A DNA stretch of 22,500 nucleotides from DASYQV01 sp036005125 (GTDB lineage: Bacteria; Acidobacteriota; Vicinamibacteria; Vicinamibacterales; UBA2999). Positions 1-10,228 of the stretch are shown piece after piece. A program made the position numbers and the translations under genes. The DNA is taken from contig DASYQV010000190.1 of NCBI GenBank assembly GCA_036005125.1, positions 1 through 22,500 of the forward strand. The letters are read 5' to 3'. Below the pieces are notes generated by a model. The model did not search any database. It had not been told where the DNA came from and worked only from the letters and a program-made list of their open reading frames with translations. Position 1 is the first letter of the stretch. Each line of letters opens with the position of its first letter.

Positions 1-64
1 GGATAGGTCAAATGCTAGAATACACAGCCGATCCGGCCCTGCCACCGGTTCCCCCGAGCTGCCG

Positions 65-68
<4 letters not shown>
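1..68 (+). CDS. possible 3' end of an upstream gene (partial)
   Basis: The frame whose codons begin at base 3 is open from the window edge to a TGA at 66-68. That stop overlaps the TTG start of the biotin carboxylase in a TTGA arrangement, and the same TTGA overlap joins the carboxylase to the following carrier gene. This is the main reason to suspect a real coding end (last residues PPVPPSCR). It is too short to identify. A carboxyltransferase or other acyl-CoA enzyme would fit the context, but that is a guess. Against it, frame 1 has a TAG at 4-6 followed by GTCAAA, which could equally be the true upstream stop. Confidence 0.3.
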
Positions 69-1614
<1,546 letters not shown>

Positions 1615-1618
<4 letters not shown>

Positions 1619-2154
1619 CGTACGAGGTCGAGATCAATGGACGCGTACGCCGTGTGGACATTCAGCGTGCCGGCGCAGGATTCCTGGTTACCGTTGACGG
1701 CCAGCGACACACCGCTGACGTCACTTTTACCGAGGGCATCTGGTCTCTGATTCTGGAGGACGCACCGGGCGGCGACCCGAGCGCCGCGACCCGCCGGAGC
1801 TACGAGCTCGCCATTGTCGAGCGGCCAGGCACGGGGCAGTTGACCGTGCACACGAACGGCCGAGCCGTGACGGCGGCCGCAGGCGCGGCGCGCGGGTCGT
1901 GGGCGCGGCGCGGCCACGAGGCCGGCGGCGCGGGAAAGGGACCGCAGCGCGTCGTCGCGCCGATGCCCGGCAAGGTCGTCAAGGTGCTCGTCCAGCCCGG
2001 CAACCAGGTGGCGGCGCGCCAGGGCATCGTCATTGTCGAGGCGATGAAGATGGAAAACGAGTTGCGCGCGCCCCGAGCCGGCACCGTCAGCGAGGTCAAG
2101 GTCCTCGAAGGCTCATCCGTCGAGGCAGGGGCTATTCTGGTGATCATTGAATAG
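1615..2154 (+). CDS. biotin carboxyl carrier / biotin-transfer subunit
   Basis: This 179-residue protein carries the biotin that shuttles CO2 from the carboxylase to a carboxyltransferase. The biotinyl domain occupies about residues 112-179, with the acceptor motif EAMKMEN and the biotinylated lysine at residue 145 (codon 2047-2049). Residues 1-90 (TYEVEINGRVRRVDI and following) resemble the beta-rich transfer domain found between the two modules of propionyl- and methylcrotonyl-CoA carboxylase alpha chains, not the Pro/Ala linker of AccB. The TTG start at 1615 lies inside the stop of the preceding gene and in the -1 frame relative to it. The pair therefore looks like a split alpha subunit. 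The last base of its TAG is also the first base of the heptamer array that follows. Confidence 0.88.
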
Positions 2155-2304
2155 GTCAAAGGTCAAAGGTCAAAGGTCAAAGGGCAAAAGTCAAAGGTCA
2201 AAAGTCAAAGGTCAAAGGTCAAAGGTCAAAAGTCAAAGGTCAAAGGTCAAAGGGCAAAAGTCAGGTTAAAGGTGTAAGGTCAAGGGTGTAGGTCAAAGGT
2301 GTAA
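2154..2304 (+). repeat. tandem heptamer array, unit GGTCAAA
   Basis: About 21 head-to-tail units of 7 bp run from the stop codon of the biotin carrier gene. Units at 2154-2258 are exact or one base off (GGTCAAA, AGTCAAA, GGGCAAA). After 2259 they decay to GGTTAAA, GGTGTAA and GGTCAAG, with one slip of phase. The array is purine-rich on the plus strand and unlike the flanking coding sequence. No open frame or known regulatory site is visible in it. Confidence 0.95.
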
Positions 2305-2335
2305 GCGAAGCCGAACCTCAAATCGGGTGTGTCAG

Positions 2336-2370
2336 GCCCAAAGCCCGAAGCCCGGAGCCCGAAGCCGACT
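2336..2370 (+). repeat. short tandem heptamer array, unit GCCCGAA
   Basis: Five consecutive units share a 7-bp period: GCCCAAA, GCCCGAA, GCCCGGA, GCCCGAA and a diverged last unit. It sits 31 bp after the GGTCAAA array but has a different core sequence. It would encode a PKPGARSR-like stretch if the next gene were started upstream at 2327, which argues for the TTG start at 2393. Confidence 0.85.
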
Positions 2371-2392
2371 AACCTCTGTAAGGCCCCGTGAA

Positions 2393-5300
2393 TTGAGAAA
2401 GTTCCTCCATCACCCCATCACACGGAAGACCCGTCGTGCGCTCAAGATCGGCGTCGTGATCTTTGCGGTCATCCTGGCCGTCGCCCTGGTGACGACGCTC
2501 ACGGTGGACCTCGGACCGACGCTGCGAGCACGCGCGGAGCAGGAAGGGACGAAGTTTCTCGAGCGGCCCATGCATATCGGCCGCCTCGCGGTGCATCTCT
2601 GGCTCGGGCGCTTCATCGTCGAGGACTTCGTCATCGAGGGCCTGACGCCGGAGTCGCGCCCGTTTCTCACGGCCAAGCGCATCACGGTCTCGATGCCGTG
2701 GTCCACGCTCTTCGATCAACGCGTCGTCTTCGACGCGATCGAGATGACGGACTGGGGGATGTACGTCGAGACCTATCCGGACTCGCCCGAGTTCCCGAAC
2801 GGCCGCCACAACTTCCCACGCATCACGCGCGGCGGGCCGCGCGGGGAGAGCAAGTGGACGACCACGCTGCAATACGTGCGGGCGCATCGCGGCGAGTTCA
2901 CCTTCGAGGACCACGGAGTGCCCTGGAGCACGATCGCCCGCAATCTTGATGTGATCGTCGCCCGTCCCGCGGACGAGTACCGCGGAAGGGCCTCCTTCTC
3001 CAACGGCACCGTCGCGATCCAGAACTATGTGCCGATGCGCGCCGACATGGCGACGACGTTCACCATCGATGGCAGCAAGGTGGTGCTCGACCGGATCGAC
3101 CTCACGACCGACGGCGCGAAGTCAGACGTCACAGGGGTTGTCGACCTGGGCAACTGGCCGGAGCAGAGCTACAACGTCACGTCGAAGGTGAATTTTCCGC
3201 GCATGCGCGAGATTTTCTTCGCGCACGAGCGGTTCTCTCTTTTCGGCGACGGCGAGTTCATGGGTACCTTTCACCTGTTCAAAGGCGGGCGCGAGCTGAA
3301 GGGCAAGTTCTCGAGCCCGCTGGCCGGCGTGAACGACTACCGCTTTCAGGAACTGCGGGGCTCGCTCCTCTGGCTGCCGGACAGGCTCGAGGTGACCGAC
3401 GCGGCGGCGGGGTTCTATGGAGGTGATGCGCAGTTCAGCTATCGCATGGCGCCACTCGGCCGGCCGGATGTGCGGTCCACGTCCACCTTCGATGCCACGT
3501 ACGAGCACGTGGATCTGAGAGCCTTCACGAGTTTCCTCGAGCTGCAGGGTCTCCGGCCGGCCGGACGTGCGACCGGGCGCAACGTGATCGAGTGGCCGAC
3601 GGGCCGGTTTCGAGACGTGCGCGGGCAGGGTGAGATGCGCGTGGATCCGCCGGACGGCGTGCGTCTGATGACGCGGGACATTCCACCCGGGACGAGCGAG
3701 GCAGAGAAACGGCGGGCCGAGGAAGCCGGGCCGTTCAGCGACCACACGCCAATCGAGCCCGTGCCGGTGGGCGGAGAGCTCATTTACGCGCTCGATCCCG
3801 AGTGGCTGGAGCTTTCGCCGAGCGTCGTGGCGACACCGAGCACGTTCGTCGCGTTCGAGGGACGCACGGCGTACGGCGAACGGTCGCGAATCCCCTTCGA
3901 GGTCACGAGCGGCGACTGGCAGGAAAGCGATCGCCTCCTCGCGGGGCTGCTCACGGCATTCGGCTCGCCCGCGCGCGCCATCCCGATTCGCGGATACGGC
4001 CGGTTCGAGGGGATCATGCTGAACAGTTTCCGGCGGCCCCGCATCGAAGGCACGTTCGAGGGCGAGCAGATGCGTGCGTGGGGCGTCGTCTGGGGAAGCG
4101 CGCGCGGCTCGACCGTCATCGAGAACAGCTATGCCGACGTGAAGGACGTGGTCGTCGGCTCAGGCGACTCGACGATCCAGGCCGATGGCCGCTTCTCGAT
4201 CGGCTTTCCGCGCGGTGACGGCGGCGAGGAGATTAACGCGCGCGTTCGTCTGGATCGGCGCCCGATTGTCGAATTGCGGCACGCATTCGGCCTCGACAGG
4301 TATCGCCTCGACGGGCTCCTCTCCGGCGAGTATCACCTGTACGGCCGCTACCAGGCGCCACTCGGTTTCGGGACGCTCACGATTGCAGACGGCGTTGCCT
4401 ACGGCGAACCCTTCGAGCAGGCGACCGCCGGGCTGCGCTTCGAGGGGCCGGGCGTGCGCCTCGACAACATTCAGATAACCAAGGCCGGGGGCCGTGGAAC
4501 CGGCGCCGCGTACGTCGGTTGGAACGGCACCTATTCGTTCAACCTGGAAGCAAAGCGCATCCCCGTGGAGAGCGTGGCCGCGGCCAAGACGCCGTCCCTG
4601 CCGCTCTCGGGCTTCCTCGATTTCAACGCCGGCGGGAGCGGCACGTTCGACGCGCCCCGTTACGATGCTCGAGTGTCGCTGAGCGACCTGTTCGTGAGCG
4701 ACGAGGGTATCGGCCAGGTGTCCGGTGACCTGTCGATCCGGAACGAAATGATGACGGTGCGGCTCGAGGCGGCCTCGCCGCGGCTCGCCGTGTCGGGCGC
4801 CGGCCGCATCGAGCTCACGCCGAGGATGGATGCCGACCTGTCGTTCCGGGTGAGCGACACGTCGCTCGACCCCTATGTCCGCACGTTTCAGCCGAAGCTG
4901 TCGCCGTTCACCACGGCCATCGCCAGCGGCAACGTGCACGTGGTCGGAGAGCTGGCGGATATCGATCGCCTGGTCGTCGATGCCACGGTGGAAAACCTCG
5001 ATCTCCGTCTGTTCGACTACCGGCTCCGCAACGCCGCGCCGATCCGCATCGCGCTCGATCGGCATTCGGTCCGCCTGACCGAGATGCGCGTCGTGGGCGA
5101 GGAGACGCAGCTCGACCTGTCGGGCGCGGTGAGCCTGCACGACGAGCGCATCGCGATGCGCACCAGCGGCTCCGCGAACCTCGGCATCCTGCAGGGCTTC
5201 TTCCGCAACATCCGCAGTTCGGGCCGGGCGTCGCTCGAAGCGACGCTCGAAGGATCGATGCGCAATCCGGTGGTCACCGGCGCGATGACGGTGGGTGACG

Positions 5301-6478
5301 GCCGGATCCGCCACTTCGACCTGCCGCACGCGCTCGAGGCCATCAACGGCTCGATCGACTTCGACTCGCGCGGCATCCGGCTCGATGGGTTGAGCGGGAG
5401 ACTCGGAGGCGGGGACGTGCAGTTCGGTGGGCGTCTGGGGATCGAGGGCTACCGCCTCGACCGTCTCGACGTGACGATGACCGGCCGCAACATGCGCCTG
5501 CGATTTCCCGAGGGCATGCGGTCGGCCGTCGATGCCGACCTGAACGTGACCGGCACGCTCGAGAATCCGACGCTCGGGGGCAACGTCCTCGTCCGAAATG
5601 CGGTCTACACCCGGCGGTTCGAGGCCGGCGGCGGAATTCTGGACCTCACACGGGGCTCGGCGCAGGCGTCCACCACGTCGCTCAGGACGACCATTCCACT
5701 GCGATACGACGTGCGAATCAACGTCCCGTCGACGCTGCGCATCGAGAACAACACGGCGCGGGTGGTGGCGGCAGCCGACCTGCAATTGCGCGGCACCTTC
5801 GACCGGCCGCTGCTGTTCGGCCGCGCCGACATCGAGCGCGGAGAGATCCGGTTCGAGGGAAAGCGCTACATCGTGACCCGTGGCACGATCGACTTCAACA
5901 ACCCGGCGCGCATCGAGCCGTTCTTCGACATCGAAACCGAGACGCGCGTGCGTGTCCCCGGGCAGACCTACCGGATAACGGTCCGCGCCTCGGGGACGTT
6001 CGCGCGCCTGACGCCGGAGTTCACCGCCGACCCGCCGCTGCCCGAGATCGAGGTGCTGAGCCTGCTGTTCGCGGACGTGGCGCCGGGCCGGGACGTCGAG
6101 TTCTCGCGGTACAGCACCAACATCACGCCGCAGGTGCAGCTGGCGCGCGAGCGCGCGGCGCGCGCGTTGACGGGGACGCTCTCCGCCGAGGTCGGACGCG
6201 TCGTCGAGCAGACGTTCGGCGTCGACACGTTCCAGCTCACGCCGTCGTTCGGCGAGCTGTATCAGCAATCCTCACGCTTCAATCCAGGGGCACGGGTCAC
6301 GATCGGAAAACGGCTCTCCGAACGTGTGTTTCTCACCTATTCGCGCAGCCTCGCGTCGACGACCCAGGATCAAATCATCCTGATCGAAATCGACCAGAGC
6401 GATCGACTGTCATGGATCCTCTCGCGGAACGAGGATCGCACGTACGCGCTCGACGTCCGGGTAAGGCACGTCTTTTGA
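2393..6478 (+). CDS. tamB: TamB-like translocation/assembly protein (AsmA/TamB family)
   Basis: This is a very long inner-membrane-anchored periplasmic protein of about 1361 residues that in this family bridges to an Omp85 partner in envelope biogenesis or lipid transport. The TTG at 2393 is preferred: TAAGG lies 9 bases upstream, and it gives a short basic N-terminus followed by a single membrane helix (about residues 18-38). An upstream GTG at 2327 would translate a heptamer repeat. The body is a long run of beta-strand-rich segments. The C-terminal several hundred residues match the TamB domain (formerly DUF490), including LSLLFADVAPG, the segment LTGTLSAEVGRVVEQTFGVD, then GKRLSERVFLTYSRSL and a terminal aromatic (RVRHVF). 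Its TGA overlaps the next start as ATGA, so it is coupled to the Omp85 protein. In Proteobacteria the order is usually tamA then tamB; here it is reversed. Confidence 0.9.
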   Translation: MRKFLHHPITRKTRRALKIGVVIFAVILAVALVTTLTVDLGPTLRARAEQEGTKFLERPMHIGRLAVHLWLGRFIVEDFVIEGLTPESRPFLTAKRITVSMPWSTLFDQRVVFDAIEMTDWGMYVETYPDSPEFPNGRHNFPRITRGGPRGESKWTTTLQYVRAHRGEFTFEDHGVPWSTIARNLDVIVARPADEYRGRASFSNGTVAIQNYVPMRADMATTFTIDGSKVVLDRIDLTTDGAKSDVTGVVDLGNWPEQSYNVTSKVNFPRMREIFFAHERFSLFGDGEFMGTFHLFKGGRELKGKFSSPLAGVNDYRFQELRGSLLWLPDRLEVTDAAAGFYGGDAQFSYRMAPLGRPDVRSTSTFDATYEHVDLRAFTSFLELQGLRPAGRATGRNVIEWPTGRFRDVRGQGEMRVDPPDGVRLMTRDIPPGTSEAEKRRAEEAGPFSDHTPIEPVPVGGELIYALDPEWLELSPSVVATPSTFVAFEGRTAYGERSRIPFEVTSGDWQESDRLLAGLLTAFGSPARAIPIRGYGRFEGIMLNSFRRPRIEGTFEGEQMRAWGVVWGSARGSTVIENSYADVKDVVVGSGDSTIQADGRFSIGFPRGDGGEEINARVRLDRRPIVELRHAFGLDRYRLDGLLSGEYHLYGRYQAPLGFGTLTIADGVAYGEPFEQATAGLRFEGPGVRLDNIQITKAGGRGTGAAYVGWNGTYSFNLEAKRIPVESVAAAKTPSLPLSGFLDFNAGGSGTFDAPRYDARVSLSDLFVSDEGIGQVSGDLSIRNEMMTVRLEAASPRLAVSGAGRIELTPRMDADLSFRVSDTSLDPYVRTFQPKLSPFTTAIASGNVHVVGELADIDRLVVDATVENLDLRLFDYRLRNAAPIRIALDRHSVRLTEMRVVGEETQLDLSGAVSLHDERIAMRTSGSANLGILQGFFRNIRSSGRASLEATLEGSMRNPVVTGAMTVGDGRIRHFDLPHALEAINGSIDFDSRGIRLDGLSGRLGGGDVQFGGRLGIEGYRLDRLDVTMTGRNMRLRFPEGMRSAVDADLNVTGTLENPTLGGNVLVRNAVYTRRFEAGGGILDLTRGSAQASTTSLRTTIPLRYDVRINVPSTLRIENNTARVVAAADLQLRGTFDRPLLFGRADIERGEIRFEGKRYIVTRGTIDFNNPARIEPFFDIETETRVRVPGQTYRITVRASGTFARLTPEFTADPPLPEIEVLSLLFADVAPGRDVEFSRYSTNITPQVQLARERAARALTGTLSAEVGRVVEQTFGVDTFQLTPSFGELYQQSSRFNPGARVTIGKRLSERVFLTYSRSLASTTQDQIILIEIDQSDRLSWILSRNEDRTYALDVRVRHVF

Positions 6479-9450
6479 TGATGCGGGCTTTGGTTGGTTG
6501 CACGGGAACGGCGACCGTGCTGCTGTGGCTCGTCATCGCGACGCCCGTACTGGCTCAGACGGATCACATTGGCCTGCCGATCGTCGACGTACGCATCGAA
6601 GACGAAGGGCGTCCGGTCACCGACCGGACGATCACGGAGATCATCGAGACGAAGGTCGGCACGCAGTTGTCAATGCGCGATGTACGGCAGTCGATCGACC
6701 ACCTCTACGGCCTTGGCCGCTTCGACGACGTGCAGGTGCTGTCGGAGAAGGGGTCGACAGGGGTCGCCCTCAAGTACGTGCTGGTGCCCACCCACGCGAT
6801 TCAACGCGTCGAATTTCGCGGCCCGCTCGGTATCCCGGAATCCGACCTGCGGCAGACGATGACCGAACGCTTCGGTGCGCTGCCGGCGGCGGCGCGCGTC
6901 CCGGAGGTGATCCGGGCGCTTCGGATGCTGTATCAGGAGCGCGGGTACGTGCAGGCGGAGGTGAACGACCGGATCGAGGTGCTGCACGACCCCGACCGCG
7001 CCATTCTGATTTTCACGATCAACGCCGGATCCAGGGCGAGCATCCGCCGCGTGATGGTGGAGGGTGTCGAAGGCACCGATCGCGCGAGCCTGCTCACCCA
7101 GCTCGGCATCGGACCGGGCCGGCCGTACGACAGCGCGGAAATCCATCAGCGGCTGGAGAAGTACGCGGCGTCGCTCCGCAGCCGCGGGTATTACGAGGCG
7201 CGCGCGACGCACTCGGCCGAGTTCACACCGCAGCGGGAAGCCGACGTCGACATCGTCGTCGAGCGCGGTCCGCACGTCACCATCGCCTTCGACGGCGATG
7301 CATTGCCCAAGGAGGCCCGCGACCAACTCGTGCCGGTCCAGCGTGAAGGCTCCGTCGACGAAGACCTGCTCGAGGATGCGGGCCGGGCGATCGAGGACTA
7401 CCTGCATCAGCGCGGATATCGCGACGCGAACGTCGCGCACATGCGGGCGCAGAGAGACGGCGAGCTCATCATCACGTTCCACGTGAGCCGCGGCCCGCGT
7501 CACATCGCCGACGCGGTCGAGGTCAAGGGCAACAGCGCGTTGACAACGACAGCCATCCTCGAGCTGGTCCGGATCAAGTCGGGAGAGCCGTTCGTGCAGG
7601 CGACGCTCGACAACGGCGTGGCCGCCATCCGCTCGGGCTATCGGGCGCGCGGCTTCACGCGTGCCGCGATCGAACCTGTCGTGTCCGTGCTGCCGCGGGA
7701 GGGGGGATCCGGGCCTTATGGTGATCGACGCGTGCTGGTCGCGCTCAACGTGACCGAAGGTACGCGGACGATCGTTGGATCCATCACCATTCAAGGGAAT
7801 ATGGTGCTCAGCGACGCCGAGATCCGGTCGGTGATGACGACGGCGACCGGGCAGCCGTATTCCGAGGTGCAGATGGTCGCCGACCGCGACCGCGTTCAGC
7901 TCGAGTACTTGAACCGGGGTTATCAGAGTGCGGTCGTCGAGCCGGCGGTCACGCTCGCCGAGAACGACACGCGCGCCAACGTGCGCGTGGCGGTGAGCGA
8001 GGGGCCGCAGGTGCTCGTCGACCACGTCATCATCGTTGGCAACGAGCGTACGCGCGTCGAGACGATCCAGCGCGAGCTGCGGATCCAATCCGGCGGCCCG
8101 CTCGGCTACTCGGCGATGCTCGAGAGCCAGCAGCGCCTGAGCGCGCTCGGCTTGTTCCGCCGCGTGCGCCTCATTGAGCTGCGGCATGGGTCCCAGCCGC
8201 GGCGGGATGTTCTCGTACAAGTCGAGGAGGCGAAGCCCACCTCGATTGGCGTCGGCGGCGGTATCGAGGGGGGCAACCGGCTCAGGCCGACCGCCGAAGG
8301 CGGCGTGGCAGAGGAACGCTACGAGGTGGTGCCGCGCGCCTTCTTCGAGGTCGGCCGACGTAACCTCTTCGGCAAGAACCGGTCGGTAAACCTGTTCACC
8401 CGCGTCAGCCTTCGAGCGCGCGACATCGTGTTCACCGATACGGGCGTCCGCCTGGCCACGCCGGACCCGGCGGCGAGCGGCTATGGCTTCAACGAGTACC
8501 GCGTGGTGGGTCAATATCGGGAGCCGAAAGTCTTCAACACACCCGCCGACATCCTCGTGACCGGCATTCTGGATCAGGCGATCCGATCGAGCTTCAACTT
8601 CGTCACGCGCGAGGCCCGTGCCGAGATGGCGTGGCGGGTGACACCGCGGTACGGCATGGCGGGGCGCTACGCATACGAGAGCACGCGTCTGTTCGACGAA
8701 CGGTTCAACGAGGACGAAAAGCCGCTGATCGATCGCCTGTTCCCGCAGGTGCGCCTCTCGATGTTCACGTATTCGGCGTTCCGCGACACGCGCGATGACG
8801 CGCTCGACCCGGTTCGTGGAACCTTTCTGGCCGCCGACAACGATCTGGCCGCGCGCGCGATCGGATCGGAGGTCGGGTTCGCCAAGACGTTCCTGCAGGC
8901 GTTCTCGTACCATCGTCTGCCGACGCGCCGGCGCATGGTGCTCGCCCTCGCCGCGCGTGTCGGCATCGCGCACGCCTTTCGCCGGTCGGTCGCGCGCGTG
9001 ACCCCCTCCGGAGCGCCGGTGCTGGGGCCCGACGGTCAGCCGATCATCGATATCGTCGAGGAAATTCCCGCGAACAAGCGGTTCTTCGCAGGCGGTGACA
9101 CGACCGTCCGCGGGTTCTCGCTCGATCGTCTCGGCGACGAGCGGACGATCAGCCCGAGCGGTTTCCCGAAGGGCGGCAACGGTCTGATCGTGCTGAACGC
9201 GGAGCTTCGCACCGCCGTGGTCGGCAGCCTCGGCGTCGTCGGCTTCGTCGACGCCGGCAACGTGTTCCCGCGCGCGTCGGATATCGATTTCACCGACCAG
9301 CGTCCGGCGGCAGGTTTCGGTCTTCTCTACCGCTCGCCCATCGGGCCCATTCGCGTTGACATCGGCTTCAATCTGGATCGGCGCGAGCTCGTTCCGGGTA
9401 CTCTCGAACGGCGCTGGGTGCCGCATGTCAGCCTGGGACGGGCGTTCTGA
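6478..9450 (+). CDS. outer membrane Omp85 protein, BamA/TamA-like, with about seven POTRA domains
   Basis: This outer-membrane barrel is expected to assemble or insert outer-membrane proteins, probably with the TamB-like partner encoded immediately upstream. The start at 6478 (ATGA overlap) gives a clear signal peptide ending VLA before QTD at about residue 26. Residues about 34-586 contain seven successive POTRA-like repeats, each with a G-[YFL] or RF turn (RF at 81, GY 157, GY 237, GY 313, GF 392, GY 481, GLF 558). The barrel follows from about 587, with the conserved VRGF loop motif at 877-880 and a C-terminal Phe (LGRAF) typical of a beta-signal. Canonical BamA has five POTRAs and TamA three, so the number here is high. 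Whether it acts as the sole BamA or a second Omp85 cannot be decided from this window. Confidence 0.92.
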   Translation: MMRALVGCTGTATVLLWLVIATPVLAQTDHIGLPIVDVRIEDEGRPVTDRTITEIIETKVGTQLSMRDVRQSIDHLYGLGRFDDVQVLSEKGSTGVALKYVLVPTHAIQRVEFRGPLGIPESDLRQTMTERFGALPAAARVPEVIRALRMLYQERGYVQAEVNDRIEVLHDPDRAILIFTINAGSRASIRRVMVEGVEGTDRASLLTQLGIGPGRPYDSAEIHQRLEKYAASLRSRGYYEARATHSAEFTPQREADVDIVVERGPHVTIAFDGDALPKEARDQLVPVQREGSVDEDLLEDAGRAIEDYLHQRGYRDANVAHMRAQRDGELIITFHVSRGPRHIADAVEVKGNSALTTTAILELVRIKSGEPFVQATLDNGVAAIRSGYRARGFTRAAIEPVVSVLPREGGSGPYGDRRVLVALNVTEGTRTIVGSITIQGNMVLSDAEIRSVMTTATGQPYSEVQMVADRDRVQLEYLNRGYQSAVVEPAVTLAENDTRANVRVAVSEGPQVLVDHVIIVGNERTRVETIQRELRIQSGGPLGYSAMLESQQRLSALGLFRRVRLIELRHGSQPRRDVLVQVEEAKPTSIGVGGGIEGGNRLRPTAEGGVAEERYEVVPRAFFEVGRRNLFGKNRSVNLFTRVSLRARDIVFTDTGVRLATPDPAASGYGFNEYRVVGQYREPKVFNTPADILVTGILDQAIRSSFNFVTREARAEMAWRVTPRYGMAGRYAYESTRLFDERFNEDEKPLIDRLFPQVRLSMFTYSAFRDTRDDALDPVRGTFLAADNDLAARAIGSEVGFAKTFLQAFSYHRLPTRRRMVLALAARVGIAHAFRRSVARVTPSGAPVLGPDGQPIIDIVEEIPANKRFFAGGDTTVRGFSLDRLGDERTISPSGFPKGGNGLIVLNAELRTAVVGSLGVVGFVDAGNVFPRASDIDFTDQRPAAGFGLLYRSPIGPIRVDIGFNLDRRELVPGTLERRWVPHVSLGRAF

Positions 9451-9472
9451 TCGGTTAGGAGCGGGGAGCACC

Positions 9473-9554
9473 GATTTCTCTGTCACGGAAACGCCGAGAC
9501 GCGGTGCAGGCGCGGAGACGCAAAGACTCTAGTGAATCGACGTCGTTCAGCGCC
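9473..9554 (+). repeat. partial copy of the palindromic element at 12595-12852
   Basis: The segment beginning TGTCACGGAAACGC at 9481 and ending with 9532-9554 matches the left end of the element near 12600. The last 23 bases (9532-9554) agree with 12647-12669 at 21 of 23 positions, and the TGTCACGG head is identical. The interior carries CGCGGAGACGC-type units with small indels. The palindromic core and right end are absent here. The GTG start codon of the next gene lies at 9532 inside this copy. Confidence 0.75.
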
Positions 9555-10170
9555 TCTCGTTGTCGTGATCGCCGCGCTCTGGCCTTTGACCCAGGCGGTC
9601 TCGACGCAACAAGTTCTCGACCGCGTGCTCGCGCGCGTGAACGGCCAGCCGATTACGTTGTCGGATGGGCGCGCCGCACTCGGGCTCGGCCTCGTCCAGG
9701 TGCCGCCCGGTAGCGACCCGATTGCCGCTGCCACGGAGCAGTTGATCGAGCGGCAGCTCCTCCTCGGCGAGGTGGCGCGGTTCGCGCCGCCCGAACCCGA
9801 TGAAGCGGCGGTCGCACGCGAAAAGGCGTCGATCACACGCCCGGCATCCGGGGCGGACCTCGAAACGCTGATGAAGTCCACGGGACTCGACGACGAGCGG
9901 ATCGCGGAGATCGCCCGCGACAATCTCCGCATCGAGGCCTATCTCAATCAGCGCTTCGGCGTGACGGTGCAGGCCAGCCAGGACGAGGCCGTGCAGTACT
10001 ACCGCGCACATCCCGAAGAGTTCCAGAGGGACGGGAAGCCCATCCCGTTCGACGAGGCGGAGCCCGTTGCGCGTCAACGCGCTGCGTCCGAGCGGCGGCG
10101 GTCAACCATCGCTCAGTGGCTGCGCGATCTCCGCCAGCGTGCCGACGTGCTCGTCCTCTACAAAAAGTAG
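9532..10170 (+). CDS. SurA-like periplasmic chaperone (SurA N-terminal domain, no PPIase domain)
   Basis: This 212-residue exported protein is expected to chaperone unfolded outer-membrane proteins in the periplasm. The GTG start gives an Arg-rich n-region (NRRR), a hydrophobic stretch and a probable cleavage site near residues 22-25. QQVLDRVLARVNGQPITLSD then matches the beginning of SurA-type chaperone domains, followed by helical segments and a C-terminal helix (RQRADVLVLYKK). No parvulin-type isomerase domain is present, so a prolyl isomerase function is not supported. It lies 81 bases after the Omp85 gene in the same direction, which fits a joint envelope role. The initiator and signal-peptide n-region are encoded by a repeat copy, and no good ribosome binding site is visible (GGAG lies 14 bases upstream). 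Two TAG codons are adjacent at the end. Confidence 0.75.
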   Translation: MNRRRSAPLVVVIAALWPLTQAVSTQQVLDRVLARVNGQPITLSDGRAALGLGLVQVPPGSDPIAAATEQLIERQLLLGEVARFAPPEPDEAAVAREKASITRPASGADLETLMKSTGLDDERIAEIARDNLRIEAYLNQRFGVTVQASQDEAVQYYRAHPEEFQRDGKPIPFDEAEPVARQRAASERRRSTIAQWLRDLRQRADVLVLYKK

Positions 10171-10183
10171 TAGACGAGGACGA
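10151..10183. terminator. hairpin between convergent genes, possible terminator
   Basis: TCGTCCT (10151-10157) can pair with AGGACGA (10177-10183), and CTAC (10158-10161) with GTAG (10167-10170) around an AAAAA loop. A six-base bulge separates the two helices. The hairpin covers the stop codon of the SurA-like gene and lies in the 58-bp gap before the convergent CPBP gene. There is no clear U tract on either side, so terminator activity is uncertain. Confidence 0.35.
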
Positions 10184-10228
10184 AATACCGCATGGTGGAC
10201 CTCAAGGCCTGCACGCGTCTCGGTCGTA

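Noticed and set aside
2154..2370. CRISPR-like repeat array
   Set aside because: The repeats are 7 bp with no spacers and no cas genes nearby; they are simple tandem arrays.
2327..2392. Earlier GTG start for the TamB-like gene
   Set aside because: It would translate the GCCCGAA heptamer array before the membrane anchor. The TTG at 2393 has a better-placed ribosome binding site and gives a typical N-terminus.
4160..6268. A 702-codon open frame antisense to the TamB-like gene
   Set aside because: Same reason: composition-driven shadow frame without recognisable domains.
6670..9486. A 938-codon open frame antisense to the Omp85 gene
   Set aside because: Long antisense frames are common in high-GC genes. 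Its translation is rich in Arg, His, Asp and Ala with no domain or signal, while the sense strand encodes a clear Omp85 protein.
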